A stretch of 64,000 nucleotides of DNA from an uncultured Bacteroidales bacterium (GTDB lineage Bacteria > Bacteroidota > Bacteroidia > Bacteroidales > P3): assembly GCA_900316515.1 (NCBI GenBank), contig ONDE01000004.1, forward strand, positions 57,667-121,666, given 5' to 3'. Shown in pieces: positions 34,338-44,000 of this stretch (position 1 is its first letter; every line of letters begins with the position of its first letter). The notes beneath the pieces are model-generated. The model saw only the letters and a list, made by a program, of their open reading frames with translations. It was not told the DNA's origin and ran no database searches. The position numbers and the translations under genes were made by a program.

Positions 34338-35691
34338 TTTCTTCCGCGAAATACTTGTAGAACAGCGGGATGGTCTCGATGCCTTTGAAGAACTGCTGTA
34401 GGGGGTAGTTCTCGTTGGGGGCGTGGATGTCGTCGCTGGCGAGGCCGAAGCCCATGAGGATGCTCTTCAAGCCCAGTATCTTCTCGAAGCCCGCCACGAT
34501 GGGAATGCTGCCGCCGCTGCGCGTGGGGATGGGACGACGGCCGAAGGTGTCGGTCATTGCCTTCTCGGCAGCCTTGTAGGCCTTCAGCTCGAGCGGTGCC
34601 ACGTATGCGGCGCCACCGTGACAAGGCGTCACCTTCACGGTCACGCATTCGGGCGCCACACTCTCGAAGTAGTTCTTGAACATCTCGCTCACCTTCTCGA
34701 AGTCCTGGTTGGCAACGAGACGCGTGCTGATCTTGGCGTAGGCCTTGGAGGGGAGGACGGTCTTGGTGCCCTCGCCCGTGTGGCCGCCCCAGATGCCGCA
34801 GACGTCGAGGCAGGGACGGATGCCGGTGCGCTCCTTGGTGGTGAAGCCTTTCTCGCCCTTGAGGGCGCGGACGCCGAGGTCTTTCATGTATTGTTTCTCG
34901 TCGAAGGGTGCCTGGGCCATGAGGGCGCGCTCCTCGTCGGAGAGGACGAGGACGTCGTCGTAGAAGCCCGGAATGGTGATGTGGCCGTCCTCGTCGTGGA
35001 GGTCGGCGATCATCTTGCAGAGCACATTGATGGGGTTGGCCACAGCGCCGCCGAAGATGCCGCTGTGCAGGTCGTGGTTGGCGCCGGTGACCTCGACTTC
35101 CCAGTAGCAGAGACCACGGAGGCCGCTGGTGATGCTGGGTACGTCGGGTGCAATCATCGAGGTGTCGGAGACGAGGATGATGTCGGCCTTGAGCAGCTCC
35201 TTGTTTTTCTCGCAGAAGCCGTAGAGGCTGCCGGAGCCGATCTCCTCTTCGCCTTCGAGCATGAACTTGACGTTGCAGGGGAGGTTGCCGGTCTTTACCA
35301 TCCACTCGAAAGCCTTGGCGTGCATGAAGCTCTGGCCCTTGTCGTCGTCGGCGCCACGGGCCCAGATGTAGCCGTCCTTGACGACGGGTTCGAAGGGCGA
35401 GGTGCGCCAGAGTTCGAGGGGTGCCACGGGCATAACGTCGTAGTGGCCGTAGACGAGTACGGTGGGTTTTGAGGGGTCGATGGTTTTCTCGCCGTAAACC
35501 ACGGGGTTACCGTCGGTAGGCATCACCTCGGCGCGGTCGGTGCCAGCGGCCAGAAGGAGTTCTTTCCAACGCTCGGCGCAGCGCACCATGTCGGGTTTGT
35601 GTTCCTGCTCGCTGCTGATGGAGGGGATGCGGATGAGGCTGAAGAGCTCCTCGAGGAAACGGTCGCGGTTTTGTTCGATGTATTGTTTCAT
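34333..35691 (-). CDS. M20 family metallopeptidase (dipeptidase type)
   Basis: This 452-aa cytosolic enzyme hydrolyses dipeptides or small acylated amino acids with two metal ions. Conserved elements are YGHYDVMPV near residue 80 (metal His and Asp), ARGADDDKGQ near 111 (bridging Asp) and EGEEEIGSGS near 145 (catalytic Glu and metal Glu). The dimerisation domain follows, with FGRRPIPTRSGGSIPI near 383 in the second catalytic part. Length fits the PepV/CNDP-like branch. A -7 element lies 44 bp upstream of the start. The stop codon is made from the TCTAGA repeat. Confidence 0.93.
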   Translation of the reverse strand: MKQYIEQNRDRFLEELFSLIRIPSISSEQEHKPDMVRCAERWKELLLAAGTDRAEVMPTDGNPVVYGEKTIDPSKPTVLVYGHYDVMPVAPLELWRTSPFEPVVKDGYIWARGADDDKGQSFMHAKAFEWMVKTGNLPCNVKFMLEGEEEIGSGSLYGFCEKNKELLKADIILVSDTSMIAPDVPSITSGLRGLCYWEVEVTGANHDLHSGIFGGAVANPINVLCKMIADLHDEDGHITIPGFYDDVLVLSDEERALMAQAPFDEKQYMKDLGVRALKGEKGFTTKERTGIRPCLDVCGIWGGHTGEGTKTVLPSKAYAKISTRLVANQDFEKVSEMFKNYFESVAPECVTVKVTPCHGGAAYVAPLELKAYKAAEKAMTDTFGRRPIPTRSGGSIPIVAGFEKILGLKSILMGFGLASDDIHAPNENYPLQQFFKGIETIPLFYKYFAEEN

Positions 35692-35734
35692 ATTCAGTGT
35701 GTTTTATTTGTTTTCATGGAAAGTATTGTGGGTG

Positions 35735-35742
35735 CAAATTTA
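35735..35742 (-). promoter_or_regulatory. -7 promoter element (TAAATTTG) for the M20 gene
   Basis: On the minus strand this lies 44 bp before the M20 start codon. Confidence 0.5.
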
Positions 35743-35796
35743 CGAATTTTTTTTAATTACCATCCGGTTTTGATAAAAAAGTTGGGTGAGAGGAAA

Positions 35797-35873
35797 GTGA
35801 GACTTAGGTGAGACTTACGTGAGACCTAGAGGTGCCTTGTGAGTGCCTTGTGAGTGCTTTGGGATTGCCTTGG
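35797..35873. repeat. Seven in-phase 11-mers, two sub-families
   Basis: Three units of GTGAGACTTAG type are followed without phase change by four of GAGTGCCTTGT type (AGGTGCCTTGT, GAGTGCCTTGT, GAGTGCTTTGG, GATTGCCTTGG). An eighth degenerate unit follows. Sequence drifts along the array while the 11-nt period is kept. Confidence 0.85.
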
Positions 35874-35911
35874 GATTGGTGGGTGTTAAATAAATTTAAA
35901 AACAAAAGATA

Positions 35912-35943
35912 TTTTGCCAGGTCGGAATAATTTAGTATCTTTG
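35912..35943 (+). promoter_or_regulatory. Promoter for the surface-protein locus
   Basis: TTTTG (35912-35916) and TATCTTTG (35936-35943) are separated by 19 bp, matching the -33 and -7 elements of Bacteroidetes promoters. The first gene starts 160 bp downstream. Confidence 0.6.
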
Positions 35944-36103
35944 CATTTAACATTCTGACTGTATTGTGCGCATAAGGGTTTGTGCGCCAAATGGTTGGTT
36001 GAATTATATTATATTATACACGATAAAAACAAAAAAATAGAAGAAACAGAAAGCAGAATACAAGAAAAACACAACAGCAAGCACAAAAGATACACAGAAA
36101 AAA

Positions 36104-36361
36104 ATGAACAAAACAATGATAAACACTATGAAAGAAAAGCTTAAGTATGAAGCTCCGGCCTTGACGACCGTTGAGTTCCGCACTGAGATGGGCTTTGCTC
36201 AGTCGATGTTGACATTCAACATGGACCAGGTAATCACCGAAGGTATGGACCTGGGCTATTTGGGCGAAAACGAGTTCAATGCCGGTCAGTTTTCTAATGT
36301 TGACCAGTCCGAGCCCAGCGGTGCATGGGTGTACAGTGGCGACGGCTCGTCGTGGTTTTAA
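36104..36361 (+). CDS. Small protein, 85 aa, first gene of the surface locus
   Basis: The frame starts MNKTMINTMKEKLKYEAP; the in-frame ATG at 36128 (MKEKLKYEAP) may be the true start. Visible features are a short basic N-terminus, a YEAPALTTVEFRTEMGFAQS segment, then an acidic, Asn/Gln/Gly-rich tail ending SGDGSSWF. I recall similar short Bacteroidales proteins with a K-YE-P start and an E-GFA-S segment placed before surface lipoproteins; their role is unknown. No signal peptide or cysteine is present. It is 18 bp before the FISUMP lipoprotein and shares its promoter. A peptide precursor or a chaperone for the exported neighbours are both possible. Confidence 0.65.
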   Translation: MNKTMINTMKEKLKYEAPALTTVEFRTEMGFAQSMLTFNMDQVITEGMDLGYLGENEFNAGQFSNVDQSEPSGAWVYSGDGSSWF

Positions 36362-36379
36362 TGAAAGGAGGAACACAGC

Positions 36380-38005
36380 ATGAAGAAGATTTACACTTTC
36401 GCTGCCGCCTTGTTCTGCCTCCTGGCAGTTGGATGCACAAGGGACATGAAGAGTTTCAGCTCGTTTGATTTGCGCGACGTCAATTTCACCGACGACGAGA
36501 GCAAGATGCACTTCGTCTTTAGCGGTTCGGGTTCGGCATTGAGCTACGACTCTGGCACGGACCACGTTTACGTCAACGGTGAGGATTTCACCATTTATCA
36601 GCGTGAAGGAGCATGGACCGCTGAAGGTACGGCTGCTGTCGAGGCCGAGCGATTCTATTGCGCTTATGCCAATGGTTCGGTATTCAACTGGAACGAGGGC
36701 GACAAGACCTACGACTTCAGTTTGAATTTGGCTACCACCAACGGCATAGTGCTTGCCGGCAACACCGACGAGCACACCCTGACTCTCACGCCCTGCTGCG
36801 CCGTGATACGCGTGCCGTTCGGCGTTACGGGTTACACCGTTAAGGTGGGCTTTGATGGGGATAAGGTTCCCAAATCGGCAAAGATAAATACCGAAAGCAA
36901 GCAGATTGTCGCTGTTGACATTGACTACCTGACAGGCGTCACCAGTGGCGGTGCCGGTCAGTTCCTTAACTTCAAGGAGGATGCCGAGCACAATTACTAT
37001 GTCGGTGTGCCAATGGTGGGCAGCAGTGTAACAACGACGCTCTACTTGGAGTGGACAAAAGGAGGTGCCACCACGAAGTACAAGACCACCGGTCAGGTTA
37101 CCCTCGAGAAGGGCAAAGTCTACACCCTCGGCAAAGAGCGTGTGTCGCCCTTCGACAATGACGGTGCCAGCATAGGCGAATTCCTGATAAATTCAAATTG
37201 GGATGCTGTTGCTTTCTCGAAAGGCAATTTGATGTGCAAGAAACGTGGTACTCCCAAATTCTGTTTCGCGGACAACCAGTATGCTGCAATGGAGGACAAC
37301 AATAATTCAATCAGTAATGGTAAATACAATGGCTTGATTGACCTCTACGGATGGGGTACCAGCAGCCTTAATAGCTATTCTCCAGCTGTATGGCAAAATG
37401 ACAATTCGCTGTATTATTCCGGTTCCACCTTAAGCGGCAACAATGACTGGGGCAGCAATACGATTTATATGAATTCGGCGTTTGCTACAGGCACAGAGTC
37501 TGGACATACATGGCGTACATTGACAAAAGCCGAGTGGGAATACCTCTTGGGGAACAATTCCAATGGTCTTGCCACCATCACCATTGGCGGCACCAAATAC
37601 CGTGGTCTTATCATAGCGCCGTACGATGTATACACCAACAATGATTGGCACGATTGGACTTGCCCTGCGGGTGTCACTTTCAATACTGGCACTGCCAATG
37701 GTTGGCTTACCAACAACCTGACCTCCGCCCAGTGGACGAAGCTAGAGAACTCGGGCGTCATCTTCCTGCGTGCTGCCGGTATGCGCACGGTTGACGGTTC
37801 TGGTAATCCTAAAGCTCAGAACTTCGGCGAGGACGGCGACGGCTCATATCAGGAGGGTTGTTATTGGAGCGCCACCAAGGCTGGTGCCATGATGCCAAAC
37901 AATGCATACAGACTTACGTTCAATTCCTCCACAATAAGTGCCTCCACAACTGGCCCGCGTTGTAGCGGATATTCGGTGCGTCTGGTTACTGATGTGGATT
38001 GGTAG
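36380..38005 (+). CDS. Lipoprotein with C-terminal FISUMP-type domain, 541 aa
   Basis: The signal sequence MKKIYTFAAALFCLLAVGC ends with lipidation cysteine 19. Residues 20-260 form beta-rich repeats reminiscent of fimbrillin-like (Mfa2/FimB-type) modules, with VNFTDDESKMHFVFSGSG and LTLTPCCAVIRVPFG. From about 270 the FISUMP-type domain follows: FSKGNLMCKKRGTPKFCFADNQ, WRTLTKAEWEYLLGNN, LRAAGMRTVDGSG, then GCYWSATKAGAMMPNNAYRL and the end GYSVRLVTDVDW. It should be anchored at the outer membrane and surface exposed. The neighbouring giant T9SS protein is only 49 bp downstream, so an adhesive or structural surface complex is a fair inference. Confidence 0.8.
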   Translation: MKKIYTFAAALFCLLAVGCTRDMKSFSSFDLRDVNFTDDESKMHFVFSGSGSALSYDSGTDHVYVNGEDFTIYQREGAWTAEGTAAVEAERFYCAYANGSVFNWNEGDKTYDFSLNLATTNGIVLAGNTDEHTLTLTPCCAVIRVPFGVTGYTVKVGFDGDKVPKSAKINTESKQIVAVDIDYLTGVTSGGAGQFLNFKEDAEHNYYVGVPMVGSSVTTTLYLEWTKGGATTKYKTTGQVTLEKGKVYTLGKERVSPFDNDGASIGEFLINSNWDAVAFSKGNLMCKKRGTPKFCFADNQYAAMEDNNNSISNGKYNGLIDLYGWGTSSLNSYSPAVWQNDNSLYYSGSTLSGNNDWGSNTIYMNSAFATGTESGHTWRTLTKAEWEYLLGNNSNGLATITIGGTKYRGLIIAPYDVYTNNDWHDWTCPAGVTFNTGTANGWLTNNLTSAQWTKLENSGVIFLRAAGMRTVDGSGNPKAQNFGEDGDGSYQEGCYWSATKAGAMMPNNAYRLTFNSSTISASTTGPRCSGYSVRLVTDVDW

Positions 38006-38054
38006 TATTTGTGGTTAAGGAAAAATAGTTTTTGCGATAATAAATGAGATAAAT

Positions 38055-41000
38055 ATGAATACATTATTTTCTTTTTTCAAGAAAAGCATCGGCGCAGTCA
38101 TCATGACTGTGCTGTTGCTTCCGGCTGTGGCCTCGGCCCAGTACATAATCACTGCCACTCCCAACAACGCCACGATGGGCAGCGCCAGCGGCGGTGGCAA
38201 CTTCAGCCTCGGACAGACCTTTACGTTGACAGCAACGCCCAACAATGGATATGAGTTTGTCCGCTGGGAGTGGGAAGGCAACGATTTGGGCAACGACAAT
38301 CCCTTTATGATGGAGATCGATGCTAGCCTTGACCCCGGAACCTATGCTTTTGTGGCTGTGTTCCGCGCCATACCGAGACAGTATAACCTGAACATAGTGG
38401 TGCAGCCCGTTGCCGATGCCGGTACGGTGGACGGTGCCGGCTTGCGTCCTGGCGGCAACAAAGTGCTTACGGCCGAGGAGACCAACCCGCAGTACCATTG
38501 GGTTGGTTGGTTTACCAGTGCACAGGGCGAGACTGCTGTGGAACTGGGTTATCAGTATACCCTTGCCCTTGCGAGCGACACCACGGTGTATGCCCGCTTC
38601 GAGCGCGTGCCGCAGCAGCACACGGTGAGCGTCAGCGTGACGCCCAACGCCCAGGCCGGTACGGCCACTGTGAACGGCGGCCAGCAGGCTACCCTCTATG
38701 AGAACAGCATGGTGAACCTCGTGGCAACCCCCGCCAACAGCAATATCACCTTCCAGAACTGGACATTGAACGGCACTGTGGTGTCGACCGAGGCCAACTA
38801 CAGCTTCCGCCTGCCCGCTATGGACAGCGACCCGACCTATGTGGCCAACTTCATCGACAACACGCAGAACTACACCATCACCATCAACAGAAACAACAAT
38901 AACGGCGGTACCGTGACTGGCGGCGGCGTCTACACCGGCGGCGGCACAGCCACCGTGACTGCCAATCCTGCCACAGGATATGACTTCCTTGGCTGGGTGG
39001 AAGGCACCGACACGGTGAGCCGTGAGACAAGCTACACCTTCCAGGTGAACCGCGCCCGCACCCTTACGGCTATCTTCCGTCACCAGCCCTTCACCGTCAG
39101 CGTCAGCGCCTCGCCCGTGGCAGGCGGCAGCGTGAGCGGCAGCGGCACCTATGCCGAGGGCAGCAACGTGACCCTTATCGCCACGCCCAACGCTGGCTAC
39201 AATGTGAAACGCTGGATGGAAGGCAACACACAGGTTGCCGGTGCTGTGACGAGCTATGCCATACAGAATATCCAGGGCAACCATAATGTGGTTGTCGAGT
39301 TTGTGCAGGTGTACAACATCAGCGTTACGGCCGACGGCAACGGCACTGTTACCGGCGGCGGCCAGTACAACAGCGGCTCCAGCGCCACTGTTACCGCCAC
39401 CCCTGCCAGCGACCATGCTTTTGTGAACTGGACCGAGAACGGCCAGCAGGTCAGCACCTCGGCCAGCTATACCTTCACCGTCAGCGGCGCCCGCACCCTG
39501 GTGGCCCACTTCGTGCAGCAGTACAACGTGGCTCTCAGCGCCAACCCCACTGCCGGCGGTACCGTGAGCGGAGCAGGCAACTATAATGCCGGTGCCAATG
39601 TGAGCATCAGCGCCACTCCCGCCACAGGCTACCAGTTTGTAAACTGGACCGAGGGCAACACCATTGTGTCGACGAGCGCCAGCTATACTATTAATAATAT
39701 ATCAGCTGCCCGCACCCTCGTGGCCAACTTCAGCGTGAAGACCTACAACATCACCACCATCTCGTCGCCGCAGAACGGTGGCTCGGTGAATGGTACCGGC
39801 AACTACCAGCATGGTGCCGATGTCACCCTGACCCCTGTACCCGCCAACGGATATACCTTCACTGCATGGTTTGAGAACGGCCAGCAGATCAGCACTGCCA
39901 ATCCGCTGCATTTCACCGCCACCGCCGACCGCAATATCGAAGCTCGCTTCAGCCAGCAGACACAGTACTACACCGTGAATGCCAGCTGCAATCCTGTGGA
40001 GGGTGGCACTATTACCCGCTCGGCAGAAGGCCCGTACGCCAGCGGTATCAGCCTGACCCTTACGGCATCGCCTGCACAGAACTACACCTTTATGAACTGG
40101 ACCGAGGGCGGTCAGGTGGTGAGCACCAATGCTGCCTACACATTCGAGGTTACCGGCAACCGCACACTGGTGGCCAACTACAACTACCAGGCTCCGCCGG
40201 TGAACGTCAACGTCACTGTCTCGCCCGCCAACAGCGGTAGCGTGACCGGTGCCGGCCAGTATGCTTCGGGTTCCACCGTGAACCTTGCTGCAACACCTGC
40301 CAACGGATATCAGTTCTATCGTTGGACCGAAAACGGTGTGATCCAGGGTACCAGCAGCACCCTTTCGTTCACCGCCAGCATGGACCGTAACCTCGTGGCC
40401 GAGTTCCAGCAGATAATCAACAACTACACCATCACCGCTGTTGCCGATCCCGTGGCTGGCGGCACTGTCACCGGTTCGGGTGTCTACGCACAGAATACCA
40501 ATGTTACCCTTACCGCCACACCCAACACCAACTACAACTTCCTCCGCTGGACGAAGAACGGTGCCGAGGTGTCGACCAGCAACCAGTACAGCTTCCCGGC
40601 AACTGAGAACTGCACTGTGACGGCTGTGTTCGAATATGTGACTCCCATGCGCACCATTGCCGCTGTTGCCAGCCCCACCAACGGTGGTACTATCAGCGGT
40701 CTTGGCAACGGCCAGTTCGCTGACGGAGCTTCGGTGACCCTGACGGCAACGCCCAACGACAACTTCACCTTCAACAACTGGACCGAGAACGGCACGGTGG
40801 TCAGCACCAGCGCCGCCTACACCTTCACGGTTAGCGGCAACCGCTCGCTCGTGGCCAACTTCACCGAGAATGTGAATACCTATACCATCAGCGCCACCTG
40901 CGCTCCGGCCAACAGCGGCTCGGTGAGCGGCACCGGCAACTATGCCGCCGGCGTTCAGGCCTCGCTCAGCGCCACTGCCGCCAGTGGATATACGTTTGTC

Positions 41001-44000
41001 AACTGGACGGAGAACGGCACTGTGGTTTCGCAGCAGAATCCCTACAACTTCACTGTCAGCGGCAACCGCTCGCTCGTGGCCAACTTCCAGCGCCAGGCCG
41101 GCAACTACACGGTGACTGTCGTGGTTGACCCCGTCGGAGCAGGCACCACCATCGGTAGCGGCACATACGCCGAAGGTGTTACCGCCCAGCTTACCGCCAA
41201 TCCCGCCACTGGATATAACTTCATAGGCTGGTATAACGGAACGCAACTTGTTGCCACAGCCCAGAACTACAGCTTCACCGTTGTGGGCAATGTTACACTC
41301 TATGCCAGATTTGAACTTCAGGCTATCAACTACACCATCAACGCCACAGTCAATCCCGCAAACGCAGGTACTGTGAGCGGCACCGGCAGCTATGCCGAGG
41401 GAGCCAGCGTTACCCTCACCGCTACCGCCAACAACAACTACCAGTTCCTGAACTGGACTGAGAACGGCCAGGTGGTGTATCGCAACGCCGTCTACCGTTT
41501 TGCTGCCCTAGGCAATCGCAACCTCGTTGCCAACTTCCTTGCCAACCAGACTCAGGACTACACTATCACTGTTGTGCCCAACACTGTTGAAGGTGGCACC
41601 GTGACCGGTGGTGGTCAGTATAACGACGGCGATGCCGTCACCCTCACTGCCACTCCCGCCACCAATTACTACTTCGTTGGTTGGTCGGAGAATGGCAGCA
41701 TCTTCTCCTCAGCCGAGACCTATACCTTTATCGCCAATGGTGACCGCAACATCACCGGTGTCTTCGAGTGCTACTGCCGCACGCAGGTGGTCCTCGATGC
41801 TGGCGAGGGTGTTGTCAGCGACGGCTCGGGCAACAGCAATTACCTGCCGAACACCAACTGCAGCTGGCTGATTCGTCCTGCCGGTGCCGACAGCGTGACG
41901 CTGACCTTCACCTCGTTTGCCACCGTGCAGGGTTCCGACTATGTGGACATCTATGACGGTGCCACCACGTCGGCTCCTCGTATCGGCCACTTCAGCGGTC
42001 ATTCGCTGCCGCCGGCCGTGACCTCCTCCACCGGTACAATGCTGGTGCGTTTCACTACCGCCAGCACACAGACCGACCAAGGTTGGGAAGCCACCTATAG
42101 TACGGGCTATAATGATAATGATTACCTTGAATATAGTGACGGCACCAAGACCATCGTTGTGGGTTGCAACCCCAATGTCACTTCGGTGCGCGTGCCTGGT
42201 CGCGTGGTGAAGATTGCCTCGCGTGCCTTCGAAGGCTGCAACAATATGGTGCGTGTCAATATCCCCAGCTCGGTGGATACCATCGAAGACCACGCTTTCT
42301 ACTACTGCTCGTCGCTGAAGGATGTTGAGCTGCCCGCCAACATGCATTACCTCGGCAATTATGCCTTTGCAGGATGTTCGGCCCTCCAGAACGTCACACT
42401 GCCCAACCTCGATACCATCCGTCCCTACACTTTCTACAACTGCAATGCCCTGAAGCGCATCGAAATACCCAGCAGTGTGAAGTGGATTGGAACGAATGCA
42501 TTCCGTTACTGCAACGCTGTCTATTCGCTGAATATCCCCGCTTCGGTCGACACCGTTGATAGCTATGCTTTCGCTAACATGAGCAATCTGAAGTTTGTTA
42601 CCCTTAATGCCGGCAACAAGCACTTCGGCTCGTATGCCTTTAGCGGCAACAGCATCCAGCTCACCAACTTCAACGGCACCATCGCCGACTGGATGAACAT
42701 TACCTTCGGCAACGGCACTTCCAACCCGATGAGCTCGTCGCGCAACTTCGCCCTCGCCGGCCAGATTGTTACCGACCTGGTCATCCCCGAAGGTGTGGAC
42801 ACTGTCAACAACTATGCTTTCTATAACAACAACCATATCTTCACGCTGACCATTGCTTCCACCATCAAGCATATCGGAGCCTCGTCCTTCTACAGCCTCA
42901 CGGGCCTTGAGCGCATCTATCTCAATGCTCCGCAGTCGACTGTTGAATCGAACTCCTTCTCGGGTGTCAATAATCAGACTCCTGTCGTGGTGCCTTGCGA
43001 AGTGCTCGACAGCATCCGTCAGGCCGGTTGGAGCATCTTCACCCGCTTCGTGGGCGAGAATGTGTATATCTTGACCCTCCTGCCGCGTGAAGGCGGTATT
43101 GCCAAGATTATATCCGAACCCGACTGCGACAATAACACGGCTGTGGTTGAGGCTATACCTGGCATCAGCTTTGACTTCGTGAGTTGGAGCGACGGTAGCA
43201 CCGAGAACCCCCACACCGTTGTACTCTACAACGACGAAACTATTGCTCCTGTGTTCCAGCGCAAGGATTCCGACAATCGTCGTATCTACTTCTTTGGCTT
43301 CGAATCCGAGTCCGACGTTGCCGATTGGTATGGCGGCAACGAAGGCGCCAACAAGTGGTACCTCGGCGATGCTCTCAGCTATGAGGGCGACAGCTCGCTG
43401 TACGTCAGTAACGACGGTGGCGTCAACAACAACTATAGCATTTCTTCCAGCCCGTACATCTACACCTATGTCTACCTGAAGGACGGTGTATATGACATTT
43501 CCTTCAACTGGCTCGCCTATGGTGAGAGCAGCTACGACTATATGCGTGTGGCCCTGATTGGCGACAATGTCAGCATTTCGCCAACAGCCAGTGGAGCTAT
43601 CCCCGTTGGTGGTAGACTGAATCTGCAGAGCAGTTGGCAGTACTTCGAGCGTACTGCAGAGATTCCTACCGAAGGTTGGTACAAGATGGTGTTCTTCTGG
43701 ACATCTGACGGTTCGGTAATCCACAATCCCGCTCCTGCAGTCGACAATGTCTACCTCGAGTACAAGGAGTCGTGGCGTCTCGACCGTATGACCTGGCCGA
43801 TCACTGTCACTGTGGCTGACGACAATGCCGGTTATGCCACCGGTAGCGGTATCTACTATTACAACGACGTTGTCACCATCGAGGCTGTTCCCAACGACCA
43901 CTATCGCTTCACTCGCTGGAATGACGGTAGCACCGTGAATCCGCGCACAATCCGTATAGCCGACTACTATGGCAATGAAGAACCTTTCGTGGCTTACTTT

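Larger units (their letters stand above)
35692..36103. other. 412-bp intergenic region between divergent units
   Basis: This spacer holds the M20 promoter (-), an 11-mer tandem array (35797-35873), and a good promoter for the surface-protein locus (+), followed by a 160-nt AT-rich leader. No gene was found in it. Confidence 0.8.
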
